The notes beneath the pieces are model-generated. The model had not been told where the DNA came from and ran no database searches. It saw only the letters and a program-made list of their open reading frames with translations. From BS750m-G69 sp964441235 (GTDB lineage Bacteria; Fidelibacterota; UBA2242): DNA of 64,000 nt. Location of the stretch: assembly GCA_964441235.1 (NCBI GenBank), contig CAYTUQ010000005.1, positions 1 to 64,000 of the forward strand, written 5' to 3'. The position numbers and the translations under genes were made by a program. Each line of letters starts with the position of its first letter. The first letter of the stretch is position 1. Of the stretch, positions 49,440-59,580 are shown in pieces.

Positions 49440-51794
49440 ATGCTGAAAAAGACTGTGACGATTAATTCGAAAGTTGAACAATATTATCTAAAGAAATCAA
49501 ACAGAAAATCCGTTTACTCCCCGACAGAAAAAATACCTGTAATTCAGGTAAATAATTTTCCAGCATTAGGTAAATTTACAGCTTTCAGATTTATAGAGTG
49601 GGTTCAGAATAATCCTGGTGGTGTAATATCCTTGCCAACGGGGAAAACTCCTGAGCATTTTATAAAATGGGTCGGATATTACCTTAAAAACTGGAATCTG
49701 GAAAACGCAAAAAAACAGATGGCAACAGTGGGAATTGATCCGGGGAAAAGGCCTGATATGAAAAGTCTGCATTTCGTTCAGATAGATGAATTCTACCCAA
49801 TAGACCCGAACCAGCAGAACAGTTTCTACTATTATATACAAAAATTTTACATAAGGAATTTTGGATTAGATCCCGAAAAAGCGCTATTAATTAATATCAA
49901 TAATATTGGAACTGCGAGAAATCTTAGCATCAATGAGATATTCGCAAGTGAGGACGTTAACCTTTCACTACGAACAAAATTGCCAAAGAATCGACAGGAA
50001 AGACTTCAAAAAGAGACTATCGAAAAAGCTGATCAATTTTGTACTGAATACGAGCAGAAAATAAGAAAATTAGGGGGTATCGGATTCTTCCTTGGCGGTA
50101 TAGGTCCTGACGGGCATATAGGTTTTAATGTTAAAGGAAGCGATCACTTCTCTACAACAAGATTAACCGCCACAAATTATGAGACCCAAGCTGCCGCCTC
50201 ATCGGATCTGGGTGGAATCGAGGTAGCTAAGAAAAGATTAGTAATTACTATTGGGCTTGAAACTATAACATATAACAAAAATGCAGTGGCAATCATCATT
50301 GCTGCAGGTGAAGCAAAGGCAAAAATTGTCAGGGATTCAATTCAAAATAAACCTACAAATCTTTATCCCGCTACTGTATTGCAAAAATTACCTAATGCAC
50401 GTTTCTATTTGACTGAGGGTGCTACTATTAAACTAATTGAGAGGCGATATGAGGAACTGATCAATTCTAAGGATGTAAGTCCAGAAAATATTGACAGCGT
50501 TTTAACCGATCTCTCCGTATCAAAAGATAAAAGACTTCTAGATCTCACAGAAAAAGATTCCAAATCGAGTCAATTTGCAACTGCAATTTTACAAAAAACC
50601 GGCATGACACTACATCATCTGAGTAAGCAGGTTCATGGCAATATTGTGTTAAAGATTAATCGTGGTACGGAGGAGATAGAAAATCATGTGTTTATGCATA
50701 CAGCCCCACACCACGATGACATTATGTTAGCATATCTTCCCTATGTTATTCACTTGGTAAGAACATCACGTAATAAACACTACTTTAATTATATGACAAG
50801 TGGATTTAATGCTGTCACTAATTCATACGTTTTAAAACTTCTTCAAAATCTCAAAAAGTGGATTGACTCTAAAAAATTTAAATCCCTTATGGAGGAGAGG
50901 TACTTCGATCTACATTATGACGAGGGAAGAAACAGGGATGTCAACCAATACCTTGATGGTGTTGCTTCCGGAAGTATCAGAATGAAAACCGAAGCTGAAT
51001 CACGTCGCTTGCTCAGCAATTTAATTCAGATTTACGAAGAAAGTAACATGGTTTATTTAAATGACAGAATTGATGAACTGATTAATTATTGCAAAACTCA
51101 ATACCCTGGAAAGAAGGACATCACCTATGTTCAACAATTAAAAGGGTTTATCCGCGAATGGGAAGCTGATTTGCTTTGGGGATATTTTGGTTTTAATATA
51201 AATAACGTCAATCATCTGCGTTTGGGATTCTATAAAGGCGAAATATTTTCTGAAGAACCACAGGTAAATAGAGACGTATTACCAATATACAACATTATGA
51301 AAAAGATAAAACCCACAATTATTACTGTAGCTCTTGACCCAGAAGGGAGCGGTCCGGATACACACTATAAAGTTCTCCAGGCTATTACCGAGGCTCTAAA
51401 AATGTATCAAAAAGAAGCGGATATCTCAAATCTCAAAATATGGGGATATAGAAATGTCTGGTATCGTTTTCATCCGTCCGTGGCAAATATTTATGTGCCG
51501 GTCAGTTTAAATTCAATGGCAATTATGGATAACGCCTTTATGGAAAGTTTTGGCTCTCAAAGAACTGCAAGCTTCCCAAGCTATGAATACGATGGACCAT
51601 TCGGCGGTTTTGCAAAAAAAATATTGGTTGATCAGTATTTAAAAATTAAGACTTGTCTGGGAAGAGATTTCTTTATTCTAAATGAACACCCGAGATTAAG
51701 AGCAACACATGGTCTTGTCTTTATTAAAGAATTAAGCCCTGAAGAATTCTATAAACATTCAATGGAGTTAAAGAAATCTACAGAAAATCTATAA
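49440..51794 (+). CDS. nagB: Glucosamine-6-phosphate deaminase fused to LmbE/PIG-L-like deacetylase
   Basis: A 784 aa fusion. About residues 30-340 are NagB (GVISLPTGKTPEHFIKWV; FVQIDEFYPI; GGIGPDGHIGFN; TIGLETITYNKNAVAIII), which converts glucosamine-6-phosphate to fructose-6-phosphate and ammonia. About residues 400-770 carry an LmbE/PIG-L fold with the zinc motif in HTAPHHDD and a long helical insertion, pointing to N-acetyl-sugar deacetylation. Coupling deacetylase and deaminase in one chain would channel N-acetylglucosamine-type substrates into glycolysis. Such fusions are known in Bacteroidota-like genomes. It stands alone on its strand. Confidence 0.85.
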   Translation: MLKKTVTINSKVEQYYLKKSNRKSVYSPTEKIPVIQVNNFPALGKFTAFRFIEWVQNNPGGVISLPTGKTPEHFIKWVGYYLKNWNLENAKKQMATVGIDPGKRPDMKSLHFVQIDEFYPIDPNQQNSFYYYIQKFYIRNFGLDPEKALLININNIGTARNLSINEIFASEDVNLSLRTKLPKNRQERLQKETIEKADQFCTEYEQKIRKLGGIGFFLGGIGPDGHIGFNVKGSDHFSTTRLTATNYETQAAASSDLGGIEVAKKRLVITIGLETITYNKNAVAIIIAAGEAKAKIVRDSIQNKPTNLYPATVLQKLPNARFYLTEGATIKLIERRYEELINSKDVSPENIDSVLTDLSVSKDKRLLDLTEKDSKSSQFATAILQKTGMTLHHLSKQVHGNIVLKINRGTEEIENHVFMHTAPHHDDIMLAYLPYVIHLVRTSRNKHYFNYMTSGFNAVTNSYVLKLLQNLKKWIDSKKFKSLMEERYFDLHYDEGRNRDVNQYLDGVASGSIRMKTEAESRRLLSNLIQIYEESNMVYLNDRIDELINYCKTQYPGKKDITYVQQLKGFIREWEADLLWGYFGFNINNVNHLRLGFYKGEIFSEEPQVNRDVLPIYNIMKKIKPTIITVALDPEGSGPDTHYKVLQAITEALKMYQKEADISNLKIWGYRNVWYRFHPSVANIYVPVSLNSMAIMDNAFMESFGSQRTASFPSYEYDGPFGGFAKKILVDQYLKIKTCLGRDFFILNEHPRLRATHGLVFIKELSPEEFYKHSMELKKSTENL

Positions 51795-51884
51795 TATTCT
51801 AGAATCTGTAAAAATTAGTTGATTAATTTGAGATAGTTTTGGTCTTTATAAATTACCGGGAAATCAGGAAATACTAAAACTTAA

Positions 51885-52136
51885 CTACGTTTCAGTATCA
51901 CTTTTTTTCTTCTCCCTGGATTCGATAGCTTCAGCTACTTTATCTCTCCAATCTTCCCTATTTAATGTCCTGTACCATCCGCAATTACTGCAAATTTTAT
52001 AGTAGATTGTTTTGCCAAAGTAAGTGCTTTTTCGATATAATATTTTGCCTGAACACTTTTCACATCTCTCTGAAATTTTATTATCGTATGGTTGTGCATT
52101 CCCATTTTTATTGTTGCCAGTCTTTTTTTCACTCAT
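51885..52136 (-). CDS. Small zinc-ribbon protein
   Basis: An 83 aa hydrophilic protein with two CxxC knuckles (CEKCSGK, CSNCGW) 20-odd residues apart, enough for one zinc ribbon. Both ends are highly charged (MSEKKTGNNKNGN; AIESREKKKSDTET). I do not recognise the family. The gene is isolated; a coding origin rests on the cysteine pattern. Confidence 0.6.
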   Translation of the reverse strand: MSEKKTGNNKNGNAQPYDNKISERCEKCSGKILYRKSTYFGKTIYYKICSNCGWYRTLNREDWRDKVAEAIESREKKKSDTET

Positions 52137-52507
52137 CAGGAATTATCTCCACTATCTTATTTTCATCTATCTCTTCAAATGTTCATCTTTTTTATCAATA
52201 GTATAAATATCATACAAAAATTCTTATATATACTTATTATTGTCAAGCAATTCTTTTGTTCCTATTTCTAAACAAAATTTACAAATATAATTGCAGTAGA
52301 GAAAAAGTTTTTCTAATTAATCAGACCCAAATAATTCACAAAATATTCCGAATACTAAATAATGTACGTTCGTAAATCATAAATTTTTTTTAAATCTTGT
52401 AGTAAATCAATTTTCAGGTTGAATATTTCGAAAAACTACATTATCCCTTACACTATTATCTTAAAGCAATTAACTGTAAATTTCGCCGATATTTATTTTG
52501 AATCTAT
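52137..52507. other. AT-rich spacer upstream of the phosphofructokinase gene
   Basis: I see no gene, repeat or clear terminator here. It must contain the promoter of the downstream gene, but no box is distinct enough to assign. Confidence 0.35.
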
Positions 52508-52519
52508 TTGGGGATTAAA

Positions 52520-53497
52520 ATGGCAAAAGTAAACAGAATAGCGGTAATAACTAGTGGTGGTGACGCACCTGGAATGAATGCATGCATCCGTGCCGTTGTA
52601 AGAACTGCTATCAATGAAGGTCTAACCATCTTTGGTATTTCCAGAGGATACGAGGGTCTGACTGAGAATGAACTTATTCCTCTTTCTCGCCGATCAGTAA
52701 GTAATATCATTCAGAAAGGTGGAACTTTTTTAAAGACATCCCGCTGCGAATCGTTTTACCACAAGTCAGGCCGAAAATGTGCTACAGATTCGTTAAAAGA
52801 ATGGGATATTGATGGATTAATAGTAATCGGGGGAGACGGCAGTTTTCATGGAGCACATGCTCTCAGCGTAGAATATGGGATTAATGTTATAGGTATTCCT
52901 GCAACAATAGATAATGACATTTATGGAACTGATATAACAATTGGATACGATACAGCTATAGGTACTGCACTTGATTTAATAGACAAAATTAGAGATACTG
53001 CTGCTTCCCATGACAGGTTATTTATTGTTGAGGTTATGGGGCGCAAATCAGGATTTATAGCTCTGGAAGTTGGTATTTGTGGAGGCGCTGAGGAGATTCT
53101 TGTACCAGAAACGAAAGTGACTTTGGAAGATTTGAGTAAAATGGTAAAAACCTGGGAAAGAGCCGGAAAAACAAGCAGTATCGTTGTTGTTTCAGAGGGA
53201 GATGAGTTAGGGAATGCACAATCAATTGCACAATCAATGAAAGAAAAACACAATATAGATTGCCACGTCTGTGTGCTTGGTCATACACAAAGAGGTGGAA
53301 GCCCGACTGCAACCGATCGCCTTCTTGCAAGTCGCCTGGGGTATTATGCCGTTATTGCTTTAAAAGATGGAAAATCTGATATTATGGTTGGGTGGCAAAA
53401 TAACTCCATCACATACATACCTTTGTTGGAAACCTGGGACAAGAAAAAACCTCTGGATGCTGAACTCATGAAAATATATCGCATCTTGTCCACATAA
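52520..53497 (+). CDS. pfkA: ATP-dependent 6-phosphofructokinase
   Basis: A 325 aa PfkA that phosphorylates fructose-6-phosphate at C1, the committed step of glycolysis. Motifs are GGDAPGMNACIRAVV (about 11-25), IGGDGSFHGAHAL (ATP-type GDGS rather than the GDD of PPi enzymes), TIDNDIYGTDITIGYDTAIG with catalytic Asp, and MGRKSGFIALE. The ATG at 52520 is chosen because GGGG lies just before it; an upstream TTG at 52508 would add four residues without support. It is monocistronic; palindromic modules follow. Confidence 0.94.
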   Translation: MAKVNRIAVITSGGDAPGMNACIRAVVRTAINEGLTIFGISRGYEGLTENELIPLSRRSVSNIIQKGGTFLKTSRCESFYHKSGRKCATDSLKEWDIDGLIVIGGDGSFHGAHALSVEYGINVIGIPATIDNDIYGTDITIGYDTAIGTALDLIDKIRDTAASHDRLFIVEVMGRKSGFIALEVGICGGAEEILVPETKVTLEDLSKMVKTWERAGKTSSIVVVSEGDELGNAQSIAQSMKEKHNIDCHVCVLGHTQRGGSPTATDRLLASRLGYYAVIALKDGKSDIMVGWQNNSITYIPLLETWDKKKPLDAELMKIYRILST

Positions 53498-53527
53498 AAA
53501 TGGAATAATTATCTAAATCTCCATCTA

Positions 53528-53755
53528 TTATAGGTTATCTACTGCCCCAAAGGGGTCTCTTTTCCGAAGGAACTCTCCGGAGGAGTCTCTACGAGTCGTC
53601 TGACCTCCGTGACCTTTGGAACGAGGCAGAGATTAACCTCAACAAGGACCTCTTCGAGGCTGGGTATGAGCGAAAACATCTCTATCCCAAAGGTCACGTA
53701 GGACTTCTACGAAGGATCTCTTTCCCAGAGGGACTCCTTCGGAGCGAGACGAGAC
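53528..53755. repeat. Dense palindromic module array
   Basis: Modules run nearly without gaps: CCCCAAAGGGG, TCCGAAGGA, TCCGGAGGA, ATCCCAAAGGTCACGTAGGA, TCCCAGAGGGA, TCCTTCGGA. Most of the spacer between pfkA and the KamA-like gene is this array; no gene is present. Confidence 0.7.
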
Positions 53756-53842
53756 AAATAGAACCTATAATTGAGTGGTTATTTTCTGCTCACTATTGAG
53801 ATTGACTTTTACATGGGAATTCCTTAAAATCCATAGCTATTT

Positions 53843-55753
53843 ATGAAAAGATCAGACAAATTATACAAAGAAATAATCAGTACAGAGGTAGTCACTGAGG
53901 ATACTTTCCAGGATAGATTCCAACTTCCACCCGGAGAGTTCGAATCTATCTCCAAAGGAGATTTGGGGGAGATCTGGTCTGCAAATCCTATTATCTATAC
54001 AATCCTCAAAATGTCACCCTCTCTTGAAAGAGCTCGTGAACAACTTTACAACTATTTGAATGAACAGGAAAGATGGGTTTTTGACGTTGATAACGACCTG
54101 CACCCTTTAGAAAAAACGATGGTTAGAGAATGTGTGCGTATGTTTAAAAGCATTATTGGACCCATCAATGAAAAGCGAACTAAAACCAGCGCAATTAAAC
54201 ACCTTCATGATTTAGCAAAGGGAAATGGCAATGGTGAGGCACCCGATGTTTCAAGGGGTTTCATACTTGAGTTCCTACATCTATTCAAAGGTGTTGCCGG
54301 TTTATCAAGCATCTATTCTGAAAGCGGGATTTTTAAAAAGGAAATGCCTTCCTTTATAAAAATGTACGGCATAGATGCGGCTAAATTACGATCAGATCAG
54401 CTTGATATTGAAGAACAAACTATCAAAAAATACACCAGAAAATACCCAACAGGTCTCGAGCCTGAAGTAATTGAGCAGAGAAAACAGAATAAAAAGCGAA
54501 TATTAAAATATTTTAAGGCAACGGAGAAAGACTGGCTAAATTACCATTGGCATTATAGAAATATCATACGTAACGCAGATACCTTAAAAAATCTCATAGA
54601 AATCAGCGAAGAAGATAATGAAGCAATAAATCTTGCAAATAAATATGATATACCTTTCGGTATAACACCTTATTACGTTTCACTGATGGATTACGATGCT
54701 TCACGAGTCCGAGACCACAGTGTAAGAGCGCAGGTAATACCACCACTACACTATGTCCAATCAATGGCAAAACACCGACATAATCGTTCAGAGGCGCTCG
54801 ATTTTATGGGCGAGCATGATACATCACCAATTCCACTTGTAACAAGGCGTTACCCACAAATAGCCATTTTTAAACCATATAATTCCTGCCCGCAGATCTG
54901 TGTCTATTGCCAGAGAAACTGGGAAATTAATGAGGTGCTTGACCACGGAGCTATGGCAACCCCAAGAAGTCTTGAGAAAGCACTGAACTGGTTTGAAAAT
55001 CATCCATCTATAAGAGATATTCTTATAACAGGCGGCGACCCGATTGTTCTTTCAAACAAACGACTAAAGCCAATCTTAGATCGGATAGCTGAATTTCCCC
55101 ATATAAAGCGCATAAGAATTGGAACAAGGATACCCGTTACTCTACCTTTCCGATTCACAGATGATTTAATCAGCCTTCTGAGTTCTTACCACATTTTTGG
55201 AAAGAGAGAAGTTGCAATAGTTACGCACGTTCAGCACGTATGGGAAGTTACACCGGAATTCGTCGAAGTAATAAAAAGAATAAAAATGTGCGGAATAAAT
55301 GTATATAACCAGGCAGTTTATACTTTTGAAAACAGCCGTAAATTTGAGATGGTGGCTTTAAGACAATTACTGCGACTTTGTGGCGTCGATCCATACTACA
55401 CTTTTAATGCAAAAGGCAAAGAAGAAACAAGGGATTACCGCGTACCCATTGCACGTCTGCTCCAGGAAAGGAAAGAGGAAGCTAGACTTATACCGGGGCT
55501 TGATAGAACCGATGAGCCTGTTTTCAATGTTCCGCGACTGGGCAAGAATCATATCCGTGCATTGCAGGACCATCGTGTTGTTATGATTCTACCCGACGGG
55601 CGGCGTGTCTATGAATTCCATCCGTGGGAAAAGAATATTAAGGCTGTTCCACCATACAATCATACTGACGTCGCAATATGGGATTATTTGAAAATGCTTA
55701 AAAAACATGGTGAAGACATTCACGACTACAGAACCATCTGGTATTATTATTAA
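53843..55753 (+). CDS. KamA family radical SAM protein
   Basis: A 636 aa radical SAM protein of the lysine 2,3-aminomutase family. The [4Fe-4S] cluster motif C349-x3-C353-x2-C356 (CPQICVYC) is in place, with GGDPIVLSN as the SAM-binding GGE-type motif and RIGTRIPVTLPFR following. Canonical KamA is about 420 aa and PLP-dependent; this one has an extra N-terminal part of about 250 residues and belongs to a longer, uncharacterised group. The substrate is unknown. Its TAA stop is also the left flank of a MITE copy. Confidence 0.88.
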   Translation: MKRSDKLYKEIISTEVVTEDTFQDRFQLPPGEFESISKGDLGEIWSANPIIYTILKMSPSLERAREQLYNYLNEQERWVFDVDNDLHPLEKTMVRECVRMFKSIIGPINEKRTKTSAIKHLHDLAKGNGNGEAPDVSRGFILEFLHLFKGVAGLSSIYSESGIFKKEMPSFIKMYGIDAAKLRSDQLDIEEQTIKKYTRKYPTGLEPEVIEQRKQNKKRILKYFKATEKDWLNYHWHYRNIIRNADTLKNLIEISEEDNEAINLANKYDIPFGITPYYVSLMDYDASRVRDHSVRAQVIPPLHYVQSMAKHRHNRSEALDFMGEHDTSPIPLVTRRYPQIAIFKPYNSCPQICVYCQRNWEINEVLDHGAMATPRSLEKALNWFENHPSIRDILITGGDPIVLSNKRLKPILDRIAEFPHIKRIRIGTRIPVTLPFRFTDDLISLLSSYHIFGKREVAIVTHVQHVWEVTPEFVEVIKRIKMCGINVYNQAVYTFENSRKFEMVALRQLLRLCGVDPYYTFNAKGKEETRDYRVPIARLLQERKEEARLIPGLDRTDEPVFNVPRLGKNHIRALQDHRVVMILPDGRRVYEFHPWEKNIKAVPPYNHTDVAIWDYLKMLKKHGEDIHDYRTIWYYY

Positions 55754-56020
55754 GGGGGTGTAATAATATAACCTTTAGGGGGTGTGTCGATCCTTAGGAT
55801 TCCTTCGGAAAGACATCCCTCTGGGAAGAAGAAATTAAATGGATTTTTGTATTATTATAAGTTCATTCGCCAGACGGGTCTCCGAAAAAACATTATGACT
55901 ATAATTCAGTAAATGGTAATTAGTTTTTTCTCACCCCCTGAACATATTTAATATTTTAAGTTCATAAATAACATAATGATAAATTAGCATGAATGACAAC
56001 TTTATTCTATTACACCCCCT
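55754..56020 (-). mobile_element. MITE-like element, copy 2 (267 bp, inverted relative to copy 1)
   Basis: It begins GGGGGTGTAATA and ends ATTACACCCCC, flanked by TAA at 55751-55753 (the stop codon of the KamA-like gene) and at 56021-56023. Its reverse complement matches 3828-4100. Differences are mainly two modules missing here and one extra module (TCCGAAGGAATCCTAAGGAT on the reverse strand, near 55788-55807). The spacer 56024-56150 before ppdK shows no other feature. Confidence 0.82.
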
Positions 56021-56150
56021 AAATATAAAAACATCTTTCTTTATTCTTGAATTTTACATTGTTACTAACACTTGCAAAATACACTGTATTTGCTTTAAAA
56101 TTAGTGTTATTTTTTTAATAATTGAAATCTAACAAGAACATGAGGTAACT

Positions 56151-58871
56151 ATGACAAAATCTGTTTATTTATTCGGTGCCGGGAAAGCTGAAGGAAAAGC
56201 TACCGACAGAAACTTGCTTGGCGGTAAAGGTGCAAACCTTGCAGAAATGAGCCTAATAGGTGTACCGGTTCCCGCGGGTTTTACTATCACAACGGAAGTT
56301 TGTGCGGCATTCACAAAAATTGGAAAAGAAAAAACTATTGATATGATAAAAGGCGAAGTCGAAGCTGGAATAAAACACATTGAAAAAATCATGAATGCTA
56401 AATTTGGCGATAGCGAAAATCCGCTTTTAGTCTCGGTCCGTTCAGGTGCCCGAGCTTCTATGCCAGGTATGATGGATACAGTCTTGAATCTCGGTTTAAA
56501 TAACGAAACAGTGGAAGGATTAACGAAAAAATCCAATAACGAACGTTTTGTATGGGATTCTCACCGCCGTTTTGTACAGATGTATGGCGATGTCGTACTT
56601 GGAATGAAGACGGAAAGCAAAGAGGATATCGATCCGTTTGAAGAAATCATCGAAGCACTAAAAAAGCAAAAAGGTATTAAAAATGACACCGAACTGACAA
56701 CAGACGACCTTAAAACTTTAGTTACACGCTTTAAAGAAGCAGTAAAAAAAGTAACAGGTCATGATTTTCCGACAAATCCGTGGGATCAGCTCTGGGGAGC
56801 AATCAGTGCTGTATTTGGAAGCTGGAATAATGAGAGAGCTGTTGTTTATCGCAAACTCAATGGAATTCCCGATGATTGGGGAACTGCTGTGAGCGTGCAG
56901 GCAATGGTTTTTGGTAATATGGGTAACAATTCCGCTACTGGGGTTGCGTTTACTCGCGATGCCGCTACCGGTGAAGACCGCTTCAATGGTGAATATTTAA
57001 TCAATGCTCAAGGTGAAGACGTCGTTGCAGGTGTTCGTACTCCTCAGGAGATATCTCTTGTGGGCTCTCAGCGATGGGCGAAATTGGCAAATATAAGTGA
57101 AGAAGAAAGAAAAACTAATTATCCCTCTCTCGAAGAAACTATGCCAAAAATATATGAACAACTGTGCGAAATCGAAACAAAATTAGAAGATCATTATGAT
57201 GATATGCAGGATTTGGAATTCACCATCCAGGATGGGAAGCTCTGGTTACTGCAAACTCGTACAGGAAAACGTACCGGCGCTGCCATGGTGAGAATGGCAA
57301 TGGAAATGTTGGAACAGGGTAAAATCAATGAAAAAACCGCAATTAACCGGATTGAGCCAAATAAATTGGATGAACTACTTCACCCTGTATTCGATTTAGA
57401 CGCTCTGGCAAAAGCAAATGTTATCGCAAAAGGGCTCCCGGCGTCTCCAGGTGCTGCAACTGGACGTATCGTATTTTTTGCTGACGAGGCAGAAGAATGG
57501 GCAAGTCGAAATGAAAAGGTTATATTAGTTCGCATAGAAACATCTCCCGAAGACCTTGCTGGCATGAATGCAGCGGAAGGTATTCTAACAGCTCGCGGCG
57601 GTATGACCTCTCATGCTGCTGTCGTTGCGAGGGGAATGGGCAAGTGCTGCATCTCCGGAGCCGGAGCAATCAAAATTGATTACAAGTCCCGTATAATCTC
57701 GATGAATGGAAAAACCTACAAAGAGGGCGATTGGATTTCCCTTAATGGCTCTACAGGTGAAGTTTGTGAGGGTAAAGTTGAAACAAAAGACCCTGAACTC
57801 AGTGGTAACTTCGGTAAATTGATGGACCTCTGTGCAAAACATACAAAAATGCTCGTTCGTACAAATGCTGATACCCCACATGATGCAAAAGTTGCACGCA
57901 ATTTTGGTGCAAAGGGTATCGGTCTTACCAGAACCGAGCACATGTTTTTTGAGGGTGATAGAATCAAAGCGGTGCGTGAAATGATCCTTGCTGAAAACGA
58001 AGCCGGACGTCGAAAGGCTCTGGTAAAGCTTCTTCCAATGCAGCGTAAAGATTTCGAAGGTATCTATGAAGCAATGGACGGCTTACCGGTAACAATTCGT
58101 CTTCTTGATCCGCCACTTCATGAATTTGTTCCTCATGAAGAAAAAAGTCAGAAGGAGTTGGCTGATGAAATGGGCATATCAGTCGAAGAAGTTAAAGCAA
58201 AAGTGGAATCACTTTCCGAGTTCAATCCAATGCTCGGTCATCGCGGCTGTCGCCTTGGTATTACCTATCCCGAAATCACAGAAATGCAGGTTCGCGCTAT
58301 CATTGAAGCTGCCCTAAACGTAAAAGCCAAAGGTATTATTGCTAAACCGGAAATTATGGTCCCTTTAATCGGCACAAAAGAAGAGTTTGAATTGCAGGAT
58401 GAAATTATTCGTGCAACTGCTGAAAAAGTTTTTAAGGAACGCAATGATAGAATAGATTTTATGGTCGGAACAATGATTGAAATCCCCCGTGCTGCATTAA
58501 CCGCTGATGAAATTGCAGAATCTGCTGAGTTTTTCTCATTCGGTACAAATGATTTGACACAGATGACATTTGGTTATTCCCGTGACGATTCAGGTAAATT
58601 CTTAGCAGTTTATCTTGATAAGGGAATATTAAAGGTTGATCCCTTCCAGGAATTGGACCAAACCGGCGTCGGTCAACTGGTTGAAATAGGAACGAAAAAA
58701 GGTCGCAGTACACGCTCGGATTTAAAAGTCGGTATCTGCGGTGAGCATGGTGGTGAACCAAAATCTGTCAAATTTTGTCACAGAGTCGGTATGAATTATG
58801 TCAGCTGCTCGCCATATCGTGTGCCAATTGCCAGATTGGCGGCTGCCCAAGCTGCAATTGAAGATAAATAG
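56151..58871 (+). CDS. ppdK: Pyruvate, phosphate dikinase
   Basis: A 906 aa PPDK that interconverts pyruvate, ATP and phosphate with phosphoenolpyruvate, AMP and pyrophosphate. The N-terminal ATP-grasp part starts GGKGANLAEM and has VSVRSGARASMPGMMDT. The phospho-carrier His is H488 in GGMTSHAAVVARGMGK. The C-terminal PEP/pyruvate domain has GIGLTRTEHMF, LGHRGCRLGI, FSFGTNDLTQMTFG and catalytic C863 in GICGEHGGEP. Length and order are normal. With pfkA it supports a pyrophosphate-conserving, reversible lower glycolysis. No regulatory PPDK kinase gene is adjacent. Confidence 0.96.
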   Translation: MTKSVYLFGAGKAEGKATDRNLLGGKGANLAEMSLIGVPVPAGFTITTEVCAAFTKIGKEKTIDMIKGEVEAGIKHIEKIMNAKFGDSENPLLVSVRSGARASMPGMMDTVLNLGLNNETVEGLTKKSNNERFVWDSHRRFVQMYGDVVLGMKTESKEDIDPFEEIIEALKKQKGIKNDTELTTDDLKTLVTRFKEAVKKVTGHDFPTNPWDQLWGAISAVFGSWNNERAVVYRKLNGIPDDWGTAVSVQAMVFGNMGNNSATGVAFTRDAATGEDRFNGEYLINAQGEDVVAGVRTPQEISLVGSQRWAKLANISEEERKTNYPSLEETMPKIYEQLCEIETKLEDHYDDMQDLEFTIQDGKLWLLQTRTGKRTGAAMVRMAMEMLEQGKINEKTAINRIEPNKLDELLHPVFDLDALAKANVIAKGLPASPGAATGRIVFFADEAEEWASRNEKVILVRIETSPEDLAGMNAAEGILTARGGMTSHAAVVARGMGKCCISGAGAIKIDYKSRIISMNGKTYKEGDWISLNGSTGEVCEGKVETKDPELSGNFGKLMDLCAKHTKMLVRTNADTPHDAKVARNFGAKGIGLTRTEHMFFEGDRIKAVREMILAENEAGRRKALVKLLPMQRKDFEGIYEAMDGLPVTIRLLDPPLHEFVPHEEKSQKELADEMGISVEEVKAKVESLSEFNPMLGHRGCRLGITYPEITEMQVRAIIEAALNVKAKGIIAKPEIMVPLIGTKEEFELQDEIIRATAEKVFKERNDRIDFMVGTMIEIPRAALTADEIAESAEFFSFGTNDLTQMTFGYSRDDSGKFLAVYLDKGILKVDPFQELDQTGVGQLVEIGTKKGRSTRSDLKVGICGEHGGEPKSVKFCHRVGMNYVSCSPYRVPIARLAAAQAAIEDK

Positions 58872-58980
58872 ATGTAAAATCTGGCGTAATGGACAAAAAT
58901 TGCAATACGAGTTACGTGGAGAGATTAAGATTCACCCATCTGAATTTAGTTGCTAATCCTATATTATTTAAATTATTATT

Positions 58981-59574
58981 CTAAGAAGTACCCGTCAACT
59001 CATCATAGATTTCATACATACGTTTCTTAAGTTCTTCTATACTTCCATTATTTTCAATTACATAAGAGGCAAGTTCTCTTTTTTCTTCTTCAGGCATCTG
59101 AAGTTCCATTCTCCTCAAAACCTCATCACGCGAAATATTTCCTCCTCGTAATGATCTCTCCATTCTATGTTTAAATGTAGTATAAATGACAACAGTATGA
59201 TCAAGATGAGCGTCAAATCCCGATTCAAAAATAAGTGGAGCATCAACAACAAATAGTTCTTCTTTATTCTTAACTTCATTGCACTTATTCTCGAATTCTT
59301 CTATTACTATCGGATGTACAATATTATTAAGAATAGTCTGGTTCTCCTCACTCGAAAAGGCTACTTTTGCTAACTTTTGAGTATCAACTTTCCCATCTTT
59401 TACTATCCCTGGTCCAAATGCATCTGAAATCTTGTCTTGAACATCCGTGTTTTGTTGCAGGGTATTTTTCGCAACTTCATCTGCATTAAAAATATATGCA
59501 CCTTTTTCTTTTAAAAACTGACAGGCTTTACTTTTTCCTGCACCTAAGCCCCCTGTCACACCAACAGTAACCAC
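58981..59574 (-). CDS. coaE: Dephospho-CoA kinase
   Basis: A 197 aa CoaE, the last enzyme of coenzyme A synthesis. The P-loop is GGLGAGKS (8-15). The family segments FNADEVAKNTLQQN, IVHPIVIEEF and VVDAPLIFESGFDAHLDHTV are in order. It starts six bases after the adenylate kinase stop on the same strand, so the two form an operon. Confidence 0.93.
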   Translation of the reverse strand: MVTVGVTGGLGAGKSKACQFLKEKGAYIFNADEVAKNTLQQNTDVQDKISDAFGPGIVKDGKVDTQKLAKVAFSSEENQTILNNIVHPIVIEEFENKCNEVKNKEELFVVDAPLIFESGFDAHLDHTVVIYTTFKHRMERSLRGGNISRDEVLRRMELQMPEEEKRELASYVIENNGSIEELKKRMYEIYDELTGTS

Positions 59575-59580
59575 CTCTTT

